Shown: piece after piece, positions 7,880 through 16,212 of the stretch
Position numbering within the stretch: the first letter of the stretch is position 1
Layout of the letters: each line of letters begins with the position of its first letter
Source of the DNA: Arcticibacterium luteifluviistationis
Lineage (GTDB): Bacteria; Bacteroidota; Bacteroidia; Cytophagales; Spirosomataceae
Reading direction: 5' to 3'
DNA: 64,000 nucleotides
Assembly (NCBI RefSeq): GCF_003258705.1
Contig: NZ_CP029480.1
Location: 4,526,001 to 4,590,000, forward strand
The notes under the pieces: model-generated
Seen by the model: the letters and a program-made list of their open reading frames with translations, nothing else
Databases searched by the model: none
Told to the model about the DNA's origin: nothing
Translations under genes and position numbers: made by a program

Positions 7880-8579
7880 TTTTTGGAGTCAATATTTTAG
7901 CAATGGCATGTTCTAGGTTGGCTTGTCCTGTCTTTTCTCTTAGTTCATCAATAGTGCCTTTAAAATAGATTTTACCATCTAAAATGAAGACAATTTTATC
8001 CGCAACCTCTTCCACAAAACTGATGATGTGAGAAGTGATAAGAATGGTTTTTCCTTTTTCCTTCTCTTTTTTGATAATGTCTTTGAGCTGAATCATCGAA
8101 TAAGGGTCTAAGCCAGAAGTAGGCTCATCTAAGATTATCAGATTACTGTCAAACATAAAAGTTAGTAATATGTTCACCTTTTGGCGAGTACCTCCAGAAA
8201 GGTGGCCAAGTTTTTTATTTAAAAAAGGCTCCAGACCAAACTGTTGAATAAGCGACCGATACGAAGACGCTTTACCTCGTAAATCGCCAATCATCTTAAT
8301 AAGTTCTTCTACAGAGAGATTACTTGGAAAGTTAGCTATTTGTGGAAGGTAGTTGATGTTTTTACGATGCTCATATTTGCCAATGACACTATCTCCATCT
8401 ATTTCAATGGTTCCTTTATTAGGAATAACCATGCCTAGCATACTCTTTATTAATGTAGTTTTTCCTGAGCCATTTGGGCCTAAAATAGCAAAAATACCAC
8501 CCATGCTTATTTCTAAGTTGAGGTCGTCCAGCACCTGAACTTTCCCAAATTTCTTATGTAAGCCTTCTATCTTTATCAT
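7872..8579 (-). CDS. nosF: Nitrous-oxide reductase maturation ABC ATPase NosF
   Basis: The 235-residue ATPase has Walker A GPNGSGKTT (about residues 34-42), the signature LSGGTRQKV (about 130), Walker B LIILDEPTSGLDP and the switch His in ITSHI. It overlaps nosD by 4 bp upstream and nosY by 8 bp downstream, so the three subunits are tightly coupled. Family assignment to NosF rather than another ABC-2 ATPase comes from this context. Confidence 0.9.
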   Translation of the reverse strand: MIKIEGLHKKFGKVQVLDDLNLEISMGGIFAILGPNGSGKTTLIKSMLGMVIPNKGTIEIDGDSVIGKYEHRKNINYLPQIANFPSNLSVEELIKMIGDLRGKASSYRSLIQQFGLEPFLNKKLGHLSGGTRQKVNILLTFMFDSNLIILDEPTSGLDPYSMIQLKDIIKKEKEKGKTILITSHIISFVEEVADKIVFILDGKIYFKGTIDELREKTGQANLEHAIAKILTPKNV

Positions 8580-9811
8580 ATAATTTTCTTCATTAAGGGC
8601 TTATTGTCCATTAAATTATCCGGGGTAAAAACCGGCGATACTTTTTCAGAAAAGTCAAGTATTTCCATAAAAAGACTACGTAAAAGCAGTATCGTCTCTG
8701 GAGTACGATTAACTATATACGAGAATAGTTTCACTGGCCTAAAGGGCACATCGCCAAAACCATCTTTGTCTAAGTCGTACCCTGTATACGAACTCCAGTA
8801 ATTTCCTTCAAAACTATTATCGTTCATTTTGCTGTTATAAGACACATCAAAGGAATTGTTAAGGAAATTGTTTCTTTGGAAAACATTGGAGTAGCATGCT
8901 CCAGATATTTTGATAGCCCAGCCGTTGCTAATAAAACTGTTGTTGTTATAATTGATTCTGGTGCAACCTTCAGCGTTTATACCCACTGTGTTTTTCTCAA
9001 TAATGTTGTCTTCAATTTCTGCATCGTAAATCTCTTTCAATAATAAACCATAAGAAGCCGAACCCCAGTTTTCGTGAAACCTATTATGCGTCATTTTAAT
9101 ATACTTTGAAAACATAACTGCTACACCAGCACCATTTTTTGTGAATGTATTGTAATGGTATTCATCGTTGTTTGAAAACATAAAATGTAAGCCATACCGT
9201 AGGTTATCATAAGACTGGTTATGCGTGACTTTACTATGAGTCACAAATTCAAAGTAAATTCCATCTCTTAAATTATGAAGTTCGTTTTTGTCAATGGTCA
9301 GACTGTCGCAATTCCATGCGTGAATACCATTTCCAGAGGCCGCTTCTAAAACGGCACTGCTAGATATGTGATTGTTTCTGACAATTCCATGGTTAGATTT
9401 TTCAATGAGAACACCAAAGAAAACATCTTCAAGCCTAACGTTCTCAATCAAAAAGTCCTTAGATTTTGAAATATAAATAGCCGCAAAATCCTTTGTGAAG
9501 CTCTTCCCAATATTCGAGATCCTAAGGTTCTTAATTTTTACCTTATCAGATTTAATCAAAATGCCGTAACCTTTGGTTTCAACGTCAATTTGTGGATTTC
9601 CTATTCCTACAAGGGAGATGGCTTTGTCAATTAGGATATCATGCTCGAGATATTTACCAGCCTGAATTTCAAGAATATCTCCATCTTGAGCCATATCGAT
9701 TCCTTTTTGAATAGACTTTACGGAGCATTCATGACAGATTTTGATGGTTTCTGCATGCAGGCCTATCTGAGCAAATAGAACTAAAAAAAATAGGATGGGG
9801 ATTCTAGACAT
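8576..9811 (-). CDS. nosD: Periplasmic nitrous-oxide reductase maturation protein NosD
   Basis: The 411-residue protein has a cleavable signal peptide (IPILFFLVLFAQIGLHA) and a long right-handed parallel beta-helix of CASH/PbH1 repeats, with recurring NxI and GI/GL turns. It contains the NosD-typical segment FEGNYWSSYTGYDLDKDGFGD near residue 340, a calcium-binding-like loop. NosD delivers copper/sulfur to apo-NosZ with NosFY. CHECSVK just after the signal peptide supplies two cysteines. It lies 3 bp after the NosL-barrel gene. Confidence 0.9.
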   Translation of the reverse strand: MSRIPILFFLVLFAQIGLHAETIKICHECSVKSIQKGIDMAQDGDILEIQAGKYLEHDILIDKAISLVGIGNPQIDVETKGYGILIKSDKVKIKNLRISNIGKSFTKDFAAIYISKSKDFLIENVRLEDVFFGVLIEKSNHGIVRNNHISSSAVLEAASGNGIHAWNCDSLTIDKNELHNLRDGIYFEFVTHSKVTHNQSYDNLRYGLHFMFSNNDEYHYNTFTKNGAGVAVMFSKYIKMTHNRFHENWGSASYGLLLKEIYDAEIEDNIIEKNTVGINAEGCTRINYNNNSFISNGWAIKISGACYSNVFQRNNFLNNSFDVSYNSKMNDNSFEGNYWSSYTGYDLDKDGFGDVPFRPVKLFSYIVNRTPETILLLRSLFMEILDFSEKVSPVFTPDNLMDNKPLMKKII

Positions 9812-9814
9812 AGT

Positions 9815-11188
9815 TTATAAAATAAATCTTAGTCCAGTATTTAAAGTGAAGGTTTCATCCATAAAGACTCCTGCACTATGTTGAAAAACGGGCAGACCTA
9901 TTTCAGCAGAGGCTAGGATGCCTTTGGTAAGGGTAAATGAATTAATACCAGCGAAAGCTCTGATGATTTGTCGTTCATAGTTGGAACCCTTTGCGGTAGG
10001 AACCATCATTGGCATAAGTTCGTCGTCTTTGCCATTGATTGCACCGCTAACTGTTGCATTAATTCTTAATGAAGTACTAAGCTTACTGGTCAATGAATGG
10101 GTAGTCCAAAGATTCATTTGATGTAAATCTCCAAGATTGTAGTCATACTGATTCTTGCCCATTCTGAAAGTACTTAAATGTTGTATGCCCCAAGAAGACT
10201 TCTCACGGCTTCCCCGTAAAGTACCGCCAATAGTAGCATCATAAGTACCAGAACCTAGCTGCATGGCATAAGGTAATTTGGCACTTTCGCTCATGGGTGT
10301 TTTATCTCTGTTTGAAATACTTCCCAAGGGTACACTAAGCCCTGTATTTAAATGAAAAGAGTAGTTTTCTTTTGAAATTAGACCAATTAATGTATTCAGA
10401 TTTAGGTCGCCAAAACCAGTGGCTTTTGTCTCAAAATCATGGTACATAGGCATGCCTTCCATCACCATCTTATGAGTGAGTGTCATGTTATTAATCCTGA
10501 AGTTTTGCATGGCCATTAAGGTCACTTTGTCTGAAATAGCATACATGCCACTAATCATAAACATTTGCATGTTCATTTGCTGTGGACTTACCATGTAATT
10601 AGCAAAAACGGCTTCGTCTTCTATTAATTTACTAGAAGACCTGTTCCCATTCATGGGCATGGTCATATATTTAACAGAGAGCATTTTCCCACCTTTTCCA
10701 TGAAGGTGGTCACCCATAATACCAGTAGGTCCATAGATATCTGGCCGGGACGAGTGATGATGATGAGATTCTGTATTGCTACCAAATTTGGAGCTTTTGA
10801 AACGCTTTTGAAGCGTGTCCCAATTCATTACTTCGCCGCCTTTTTGTTTTTGCATGGATTGAGCAGCTTTTTCTGTAGCGTATGCTGAAATATTGGCACC
10901 CATTGGGCTTGGTATGTCAGCACTTTTTAAATAGAAAGCAGAAGTTGCCTCGATTAGATTTCCTGTTTGATAGTCTGTGACTTGTAGGTTCTTTGCTTCA
11001 GTGTTAAGCTTTATATAATTGACCAGACACTCTGCGGCGTCAAAGGAGAGTTTGGTGTTTTTGATTTCAGCAAAAGCCATAAATCTGACATCGGAGATGT
11101 CCATTTTGCATAAAGAACAAGCCGACTGTTTTTGACCGAAGGCACCTAAGGAGAAAAGTAAGAGGTAAAGGATATTTGTTGCTTTCAT
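9815..11188 (-). CDS. NosL-like copper-binding domain fused to an outer-membrane beta-barrel
   Basis: The ATG at 11188 is chosen because it is followed by a signal peptide (ATNILYLLLFSLGAFG) and leaves a 10-bp gap to nosL; an earlier in-frame ATG at 11245 would add a charged, non-signal extension inside nosL. About 457 residues result. Residues 20-135 resemble NosL, with the metal motif CSLCKM and a SPMGANISAY segment. A His cluster (HHHH) follows, then a Met/His-rich region (MGDHLHGKGGKM, MTMPMNG). The C-terminal ~300 residues form a beta-barrel of the type annotated as transporter / phenol-MetA-degradation family and often found near copper genes. Copper handling across the outer membrane is inferred. 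Confidence 0.7.
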   Translation of the reverse strand: MKATNILYLLLFSLGAFGQKQSACSLCKMDISDVRFMAFAEIKNTKLSFDAAECLVNYIKLNTEAKNLQVTDYQTGNLIEATSAFYLKSADIPSPMGANISAYATEKAAQSMQKQKGGEVMNWDTLQKRFKSSKFGSNTESHHHHSSRPDIYGPTGIMGDHLHGKGGKMLSVKYMTMPMNGNRSSSKLIEDEAVFANYMVSPQQMNMQMFMISGMYAISDKVTLMAMQNFRINNMTLTHKMVMEGMPMYHDFETKATGFGDLNLNTLIGLISKENYSFHLNTGLSVPLGSISNRDKTPMSESAKLPYAMQLGSGTYDATIGGTLRGSREKSSWGIQHLSTFRMGKNQYDYNLGDLHQMNLWTTHSLTSKLSTSLRINATVSGAINGKDDELMPMMVPTAKGSNYERQIIRAFAGINSFTLTKGILASAEIGLPVFQHSAGVFMDETFTLNTGLRFIL

Positions 11189-11198
11189 GACAACTGGT

Positions 11199-11621
11199 TT
11201 AAAATTGTTTTTGAATTTCTTCCCAATTATGGAGTGAACCATCATGTTGGCTCTGGAGTTTTTCTGCTTCCACTTCAGAACTCAAAGCTGACAGAAATCC
11301 ACCCATTGGGCTTGGAATATTGTTGCTAATTAAGAATGTTGCCTCTGAAGCGTTAAGGAAAGTATTAGGCTTATTGTAATCCATAACTAAATACATCGCA
11401 ATCTCTTCTGGTTGATTGTTTTTGTTGTCACGAATCATGCACTCAATGGAATCATACTTATATACTTTCCCTTTTTTGCTGACTATTTCAGCGGCATGCT
11501 GTTGGTCCACTATGTTCATTTTGCATGAGTGACATGCATCTTTTCCGTAGCTTATTTCTTGTGGCTCTATGGCACAAGAAATAAGAAAGACTGCTAGTAT
11601 AATGCTTAGTAGATTTCTCAT
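11199..11621 (-). CDS. nosL: NosL copper chaperone lipoprotein
   Basis: The 140-residue lipoprotein (LISCA lipobox, Cys about 16) carries the NosL metal motif CHSCKM (about residues 30-35) and the conserved block IPSPMGGFLSALSS. NosL binds copper(I) and helps assemble the NosZ copper centres in the periplasm. The start overlaps the preceding membrane-protein gene by 4 bp. The next gene contains a second, divergent NosL-like module. Confidence 0.9.
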   Translation of the reverse strand: MRNLLSIILAVFLISCAIEPQEISYGKDACHSCKMNIVDQQHAAEIVSKKGKVYKYDSIECMIRDNKNNQPEEIAMYLVMDYNKPNTFLNASEATFLISNNIPSPMGGFLSALSSEVEAEKLQSQHDGSLHNWEEIQKQF

Positions 11622-12199
11622 GACCCTTTTTTGCCTTGGAAAAATGCGATAAGTGAAAGAAGCATTCCTGTAAATAGTAAGTAAGCTCCAGAACGAGGAT
11701 ATGAGTGTGCCACAAAATTCAGGATGGTTTTGGTACCTAAAAGAGGAGGCTGATAAGCTAAAGGAGTTCCGTCTGGATTTTGAAATTTAATAGCCGCATT
11801 TTCTCTAAGCGTATGTCCATAGTCGTACTCCCACAGATAGAAGTCATACATACCGGCAGTACCTAACAAACACATAACTATAAACCAGGCCAAATACCAT
11901 TTGTAGTTTAATTTGAAGGCAATAATTAACCCTAAAATCATCATTGCGATGATTACGTAAGGGAAAATTTTAAACTCTGGTAACACTTCAGGAATGTCTT
12001 TCATGCCCACGTAATGGTTCATGATATTGATGTTCTTGATGTCGCTAGGGTTCATATCCGCTATTTTATTGATATGAATATTCATACCTATGGCTTCTGG
12101 ATATTGCGGAGCTTCTAAAGAAATGTTCCAAAGTGGTAATACAAAAAGACTACCAAGCAGGAGTACACCCACGAACATTAAAATCTTTGATTTTTTCAT
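11618..12199 (-). CDS. Conserved nos-cluster integral membrane protein
   Basis: The 193-residue protein has about four membrane helices: an N-terminal one (ILMFVGVLLLGSLFVLPLW), two in the middle (VIIAMMILGLIIAFKL and YLAWFIVMCLLGTAGMYDFYLW) and a last one (YLLFTGMLLSLIAFF). The loop after the first helix carries NIHINKI and NIMNHYVGM, with His and Met residues facing the periplasm. I recall similar proteins between nosZ and nosL in Bacteroidota nos clusters, but no function is established. It overlaps nosL by 4 bp. A role in metal or electron delivery to NosZ is inference from position. Confidence 0.7.
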   Translation of the reverse strand: MKKSKILMFVGVLLLGSLFVLPLWNISLEAPQYPEAIGMNIHINKIADMNPSDIKNINIMNHYVGMKDIPEVLPEFKIFPYVIIAMMILGLIIAFKLNYKWYLAWFIVMCLLGTAGMYDFYLWEYDYGHTLRENAAIKFQNPDGTPLAYQPPLLGTKTILNFVAHSYPRSGAYLLFTGMLLSLIAFFQGKKGS

Positions 12200-12262
12200 T
12201 GCTTTGTTTTTAGATTGAAAATGGAGGGGAATGCTTAGCTACTCCCCTCCGTTATTTTCATT

Positions 12263-14242
12263 TTATTCTATATCCTCGCCTAAAGACCAAGACAGTTTGG
12301 TGTTGGAGCCACTTGGAGAGACTCTTACATATCCTTGCATTTCTTGGTGAAGTGCAGAGCAGAAGTCTGTACAGTAAAACGGCCATACACCTACTTTTTT
12401 AGGTTCCCAGGTAAAGGTTTCTGTTTGCCCGGGCATAATTAACAATTCTGAAGTGTTGGCTCCAATCATGCTTATTCCATGGGGTACGTCATAATCCTGT
12501 TCTAAGTTGGTAACGTGGAAGTACACTTTGTCGCCCACTTTTATACCTTCTATATTATCAGGAGCAAAGTGACTTCTAATTGTAGTCATATAAATATGAA
12601 CATCATTGCCTTTTCTTTCCACTCTGGTGTCAGCTTCGCTTTTTACGGCATATGGGTGCTTATTGTCTTCCAAAGCATAGAATTTCTTAGATTTTGGTGC
12701 AATTAAATTAGCTGGAATACCAGCAGCATAGTGCGGCTCGCCAATAGTTGGGAAGTCTAAAAGAAGCTCCATTTTATCACCACTGATATCAAATAACTGA
12801 GCGGACTGAGTAACTTCAGGTCCAGTAGGTAGGTAGCGGTCTTTTGTGATTTTGTTCATCGCTAATGCGTACTTACCGAATGGTTTTCTAGAGTTACCTC
12901 CTGGAATCATTAAGTGACCTACAGAATAATAGGTTGGTTTTCTATCAATTACCTCCCAAGTTTTCAATTTCCATTTGACTACTTCCGAAGAGATAAAGAA
13001 TGTAGTATAGGCATTTCCTTCTCCATCAAACTCTGTGTGCAATGGTCCTAAGCCTGCTTGCTGTACAGTACCAGCGTTTATAGCTTCAAAGTTCAAAATT
13101 GGAATGCCGTAAGCGTCACCGTCAAAGTTTTTAGCTTCAATCGCTTTTATCATTTTACTAAACGAGTGAACCGTTAGGTTTGATGACAATTTACCGTTTC
13201 CTACTATATACTCACCACTTGGGTCTACATCACAGCCGTGTGGAGATTTTGGTGTTGGTAATAGATATACAGCTCCTGGAATATCCCTAGGGTCTACTAC
13301 GGTAACTTCTTTTCTCATGGTAGAAGTAGCGGAGTGAGTTTCATCACTATACACGTTATGGGCATAGTTAGTGGCCATTTTTTTGCCGCCACCGCCGTTT
13401 ACAAAAGCTTCAACTTTTTTCCAGTTTATGGCTGCAATAAAGTCTTTGTCGTTTTGTGAAGCGTTTACTTCTAACAGTGTGCTTGCTTCCTCTGTATTAT
13501 ATGTAGTGAAGAAGAACCAACCATGAGAATCTCCGCGACCTGGGTGAGATAGGTCATAGTTAAAACCTGGCATAATAATCTGGAACTTTATATCCATGGC
13601 ACCATCTTTAGGGTCTACAGAGATAAAAGACAAAGAACCTTTAAAGTTTCCTTTGTAGTCTTTAATAGGCATATCCTTTTGTGGTATTGGCACAGAAAAA
13701 CGTGTTCCGGCTACTACATATTCCGTGTTCTCTGTTACAAAAGAGGAAGAGTGGTTTCCTGCACTATTTGGGATTTCGAGTATTTCGGTTGTCTCAAAAG
13801 TGGTTAAGTCAATCTTAGCAATTCGTGGGGTGTTATTTCCATTGATAAAGAGAAATCTACCATCTAATTCACCCGCTGTTTGGGAAATGTCTGGGTGGTG
13901 AGCGTCATCCCATGGTACAAATCCAAAGGAGGTGTTAAGCATTGGCTTGGTTTCTTCGTTGTAACCATATGCCTTTTCTGCATCCTGAGAAAAAACTGGA
14001 ATTACTTTAAATAACCTACCAGAAGGTAAGCCGTAAACCGCTAACTGTCCACTAAAACCTCCAGAGACAAAAGCATAGAACTCGTCATGATCCCCTGGTT
14101 TTACATATACTTTTTCTGCGGCACCTTCTGCTAATGCAGAGTTTGATTTACTGTTATTTGTACCACAGGCTGTGAAAATGCCGAGAGGCAATAGAAACAG
14201 GAGGGCCTTTTTGAATATATTTTTCATGATTTTATACATCAT
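12263..14242 (-). CDS. nosZ: Nitrous-oxide reductase, clade II (Sec-dependent)
   Basis: The 659-residue protein reduces N2O to N2 in the periplasm. It has a Sec-type or lipoprotein signal (LLFLLPLGIFTAC) with no twin-arginine motif, the hallmark of clade II NosZ. The N-terminal seven-bladed propeller carries CuZ-ligand candidates in DDAHHPD, HGWFFF, PHGCDVD and GPLHTEF. The C-terminal cupredoxin domain has the CuA motif CTDFCSALHQEM about 35 residues from the end. An ATG at 14227 would give a cleaner signal peptide and is an equally good start. It is flanked by a cytochrome c and fasciclin gene upstream and nosLDFY downstream, making a complete cluster. Confidence 0.95.
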   Translation of the reverse strand: MMYKIMKNIFKKALLFLLPLGIFTACGTNNSKSNSALAEGAAEKVYVKPGDHDEFYAFVSGGFSGQLAVYGLPSGRLFKVIPVFSQDAEKAYGYNEETKPMLNTSFGFVPWDDAHHPDISQTAGELDGRFLFINGNNTPRIAKIDLTTFETTEILEIPNSAGNHSSSFVTENTEYVVAGTRFSVPIPQKDMPIKDYKGNFKGSLSFISVDPKDGAMDIKFQIIMPGFNYDLSHPGRGDSHGWFFFTTYNTEEASTLLEVNASQNDKDFIAAINWKKVEAFVNGGGGKKMATNYAHNVYSDETHSATSTMRKEVTVVDPRDIPGAVYLLPTPKSPHGCDVDPSGEYIVGNGKLSSNLTVHSFSKMIKAIEAKNFDGDAYGIPILNFEAINAGTVQQAGLGPLHTEFDGEGNAYTTFFISSEVVKWKLKTWEVIDRKPTYYSVGHLMIPGGNSRKPFGKYALAMNKITKDRYLPTGPEVTQSAQLFDISGDKMELLLDFPTIGEPHYAAGIPANLIAPKSKKFYALEDNKHPYAVKSEADTRVERKGNDVHIYMTTIRSHFAPDNIEGIKVGDKVYFHVTNLEQDYDVPHGISMIGANTSELLIMPGQTETFTWEPKKVGVWPFYCTDFCSALHQEMQGYVRVSPSGSNTKLSWSLGEDIE

Positions 14243-14263
14243 ATGTTTAATTAAAGTTTGTAA

Positions 14264-14824
14264 TTATTCTTTGGTAGGAGGAAGAAGAACTGCGTCAATA
14301 ACATGAACTATTCCGTTACTTGCTGGTATACTAGCTATGATATTAGCTCCGCCAATCACAGCTTTCCCGTCTACAATTTTCACCTCCAGATTTTGATTAT
14401 TCGCCTGACCTATTTTTTTAAATTTGGTGAGAAAATCGGCTTTCAAATTTCCGGGAGTAACATGGTATTTTAGAATATCTGCCAAAGCAGCTTTGTTCTC
14501 TGGCTTTAGCAAGTTCTCAACAGTTCCTTCAGGCAATGCATCGAAAGCGGCATTGGTAGGAGCAAAAACTGTTAAGGGACCTACATTAACAAGAGCGTTT
14601 TCTACTTGAGCTGCTTGAACTGCCGCTACCAAGGTAGAGTGGTCAGAAGAGCCAATAGCTATCTGTAAGCAATTTGGAGTAGCATTTTCGTCTTCAATAA
14701 ACGCCTGCCCAGTTCGTTCGGTAGCTTGGGAATCATCAGACGAGCTGGATTCTGTGGTACTGCTGGTACATGCGAGTATAGTGAACGAAATAGCAAGAAT
14801 AACAATTAGGTTTAAGTGTTTCAT
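14264..14824 (-). CDS. Fasciclin (FAS1) domain lipoprotein
   Basis: The 186-residue protein has a lipoprotein signal (ISFTILACTS) and a single FAS1 domain at about residues 50-183. The FAS1 H1 motif is LTVFAPTNAAFDALPEG and the H2 region is NGIVHVIDAVLLPP. FAS1 domains mediate binding or adhesion. In this operon, between a cytochrome c and nosZ, its role is unknown. It lies 11 bp after the cytochrome gene and 21 bp before nosZ, so it is clearly co-transcribed. Confidence 0.85.
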   Translation of the reverse strand: MKHLNLIVILAISFTILACTSSTTESSSSDDSQATERTGQAFIEDENATPNCLQIAIGSSDHSTLVAAVQAAQVENALVNVGPLTVFAPTNAAFDALPEGTVENLLKPENKAALADILKYHVTPGNLKADFLTKFKKIGQANNQNLEVKIVDGKAVIGGANIIASIPASNGIVHVIDAVLLPPTKE

Positions 14825-14835
14825 CTTTAGTTTAT

Positions 14836-15297
14836 TTATAGGGTTCTGAAGTATTCTAATACCGATCTAGCCTCATCTTCTGTAAGATTTTGATTGGCCA
14901 TTGGGGCACCGTTAAATTCCATCATGAGTGCTTTGGCGTCTGGGTCTTCTACTATCATGACTTCTGGATTTAAGATCATGTTCATTATCCATTCTGGTTC
15001 TCTTCGTTCCAGAACTCCTTTAGGCGATGGTCCAATAAACTTTTTATCCAGTCTGTGACAGGCAGAGCACTTTGCTTTGAAAATCTCTTCACCCTTTTTG
15101 GCTAGTTCTGTGTCAATTTCAGCTGCAAGTGTTATCGACTTAATGGGCCCAACACCTTTGTTTTTTGCGGCGGGAGCTGCTTCCGCTTCAGTAGTAGCTA
15201 CTGCTTTCTGGCTTTCTGTTTTAGATTCGCTACCCCCACAGCTTGCAATTAGCAAGCTTAAGAATAGCATAAAGGTTAATTTAGAGGTGTTTTTCAT
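14836..15297 (-). CDS. Monohaem cytochrome c lipoprotein, first gene of the nos operon
   Basis: The start at 15297 is chosen because it begins a lipoprotein signal (LTFMLFLSLLIASC); an upstream in-frame ATG at 15399 would add a basic leader of 34 residues before the signal peptide. The mature protein has an Ala/Glu-rich linker, haem site CSACHRLDKKFIGPS and a Met ligand probably in GAPMANQ. It is a plausible periplasmic electron donor to NosZ. A Bacteroidota-type promoter lies about 140 bp upstream. Confidence 0.85.
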   Translation of the reverse strand: MKNTSKLTFMLFLSLLIASCGGSESKTESQKAVATTEAEAAPAAKNKGVGPIKSITLAAEIDTELAKKGEEIFKAKCSACHRLDKKFIGPSPKGVLERREPEWIMNMILNPEVMIVEDPDAKALMMEFNGAPMANQNLTEDEARSVLEYFRTL

Positions 15298-15436
15298 TGT
15301 TGTTTTTATTTTAATCGTCTTTTTTAAGTTTCTGTTTTCTCCGGAGTTTTCATTGAATCGTTTAGAATGGCTGCTCTGTTTTACATTTGACTTCACCATT
15401 GTAATGCTTTACTTAAAACCATTATTTTTCATAGCA

Positions 15437-15466
15437 CAAAGTTACCTCGCTTCAGGTAGTGGACAA
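15437..15466 (-). promoter_or_regulatory. Promoter of the nos operon
   Basis: On the minus strand, TTG (15466-15464), a 19-bp spacer and TAACTTTG (15444-15437) match the Bacteroidota consensus. Transcription would begin near 15432 and leave a leader of about 135 nt before the cytochrome c gene. Confidence 0.65.
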
Positions 15467-15499
15467 TTTTATCCAATATGCAGATATCAGGTTTTCAAC

Positions 15500-15511
15500 T
15501 GATTATTGTCA
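15500..15511. promoter_or_regulatory. Possible Crp/Fnr-family site upstream of the nos promoter
   Basis: TGATTATTGTCA has the half-site layout TGA-N6-TCA shared by Crp/Fnr-type regulators. Its centre is about 70 bp upstream of the predicted start of transcription, a normal activator position. The palindrome is short and could occur by chance. Confidence 0.35.
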
Positions 15512-15840
15512 TATTTTTTAAGAAAATATTATTAAATGAGGTCTAGGAGATGAGGCTTTCTTCTGAGGAAAGGTACGTGTAAAGCCATACAGTGTGGTTC
15601 ACTTTGATATGGCATTTGGATTTGGTAGAGGATAGAGGTAGTACGTGGCCGGTGTTTATAAGGCAGCATAAATAGATTAAACTAGCCACTGAAGGAATTG
15701 TTAGCTCTTCGACTTCAACTTATACGTGGGGAAGGTCTTTTAAATTGAATCTTATTTCCAAGTGTGTCAAACATTCTTTTCTTTGAACCCACAAGTTCCT
15801 CCTGTATGGAGTCACTTTCCAACAATCATATATACCGGCT
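15512..15840. other. Intergenic region, no recognisable gene
   Basis: About 330 bp between the nos promoter region and the decayed gene. No open frame of useful length, RNA gene or repeat is evident on either strand. Base composition is less AT-rich than the nearby spacers, consistent with eroded former coding sequence. Confidence 0.4.
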
Positions 15841-16152
15841 TCAAAACAACTCCAATAGAAAATCGTGTATTTTAAAATCTTCAATAATTTTTAGTTTTAA
15901 ACGGTCCCAATCCTTATCAACTTCGTTCTGATTTTCAATATCAGTCAATGCTTGGATTAGCATTTCCATTAGACTAAACTTTTTGTCTTCGTCTTTTTAC
16001 TCGGTATAATGTTGAAAGTGGTTTTCTATTTCTTTTGATTCAGCAATTTTATAAGGCCAATCTTGCATCCAATCAGCATATGTATATTTGGCAACCAATT
16101 CTTTGATTGCATTTTCTGGTCCACACCTGAAGTTGGGTTCTTCTATTTTCGC
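15841..16152 (-). pseudogene. Decayed hypothetical protein gene
   Basis: One minus-strand frame reads for about 100 codons as plausible soluble protein (for example GPENAIKELVAKYTYADWMQ and FSLMEMLIQALTDIENQ) but is broken by an in-frame TAA at 15999-15997. It has a stop just upstream at 16155-16153 and no start codon. The final stop is at 15843-15841. This looks like the 3' part of a lost gene. The family is not recognised. Position next to a TRAP transporter cluster is probably coincidental. Confidence 0.6.
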
Positions 16153-16212
16153 TTAAAGAATGTACGAAAGCCTTTAAATAGAGACTAGTGGTATCTTCTA
16201 AGAAACAAAAGC

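Noticed and set aside
11188-11245. Longer start for the NosL-barrel protein
   Set aside because: The extra 19 residues are charged and precede a normal signal peptide, and would overlap nosL by about 47 bp.
15077-15502. Plus-strand open frame of 141 codons over the cytochrome c gene and nos promoter
   Set aside because: It runs antisense to a clear cytochrome c gene and across its promoter; the product has no recognisable features.
15997-15999. In-frame stop in the relic gene as a recoded codon
   Set aside because: The codon is TAA, not TGA or TAG, no start codon exists upstream, and a second stop lies directly before the open part. Decay is simpler.
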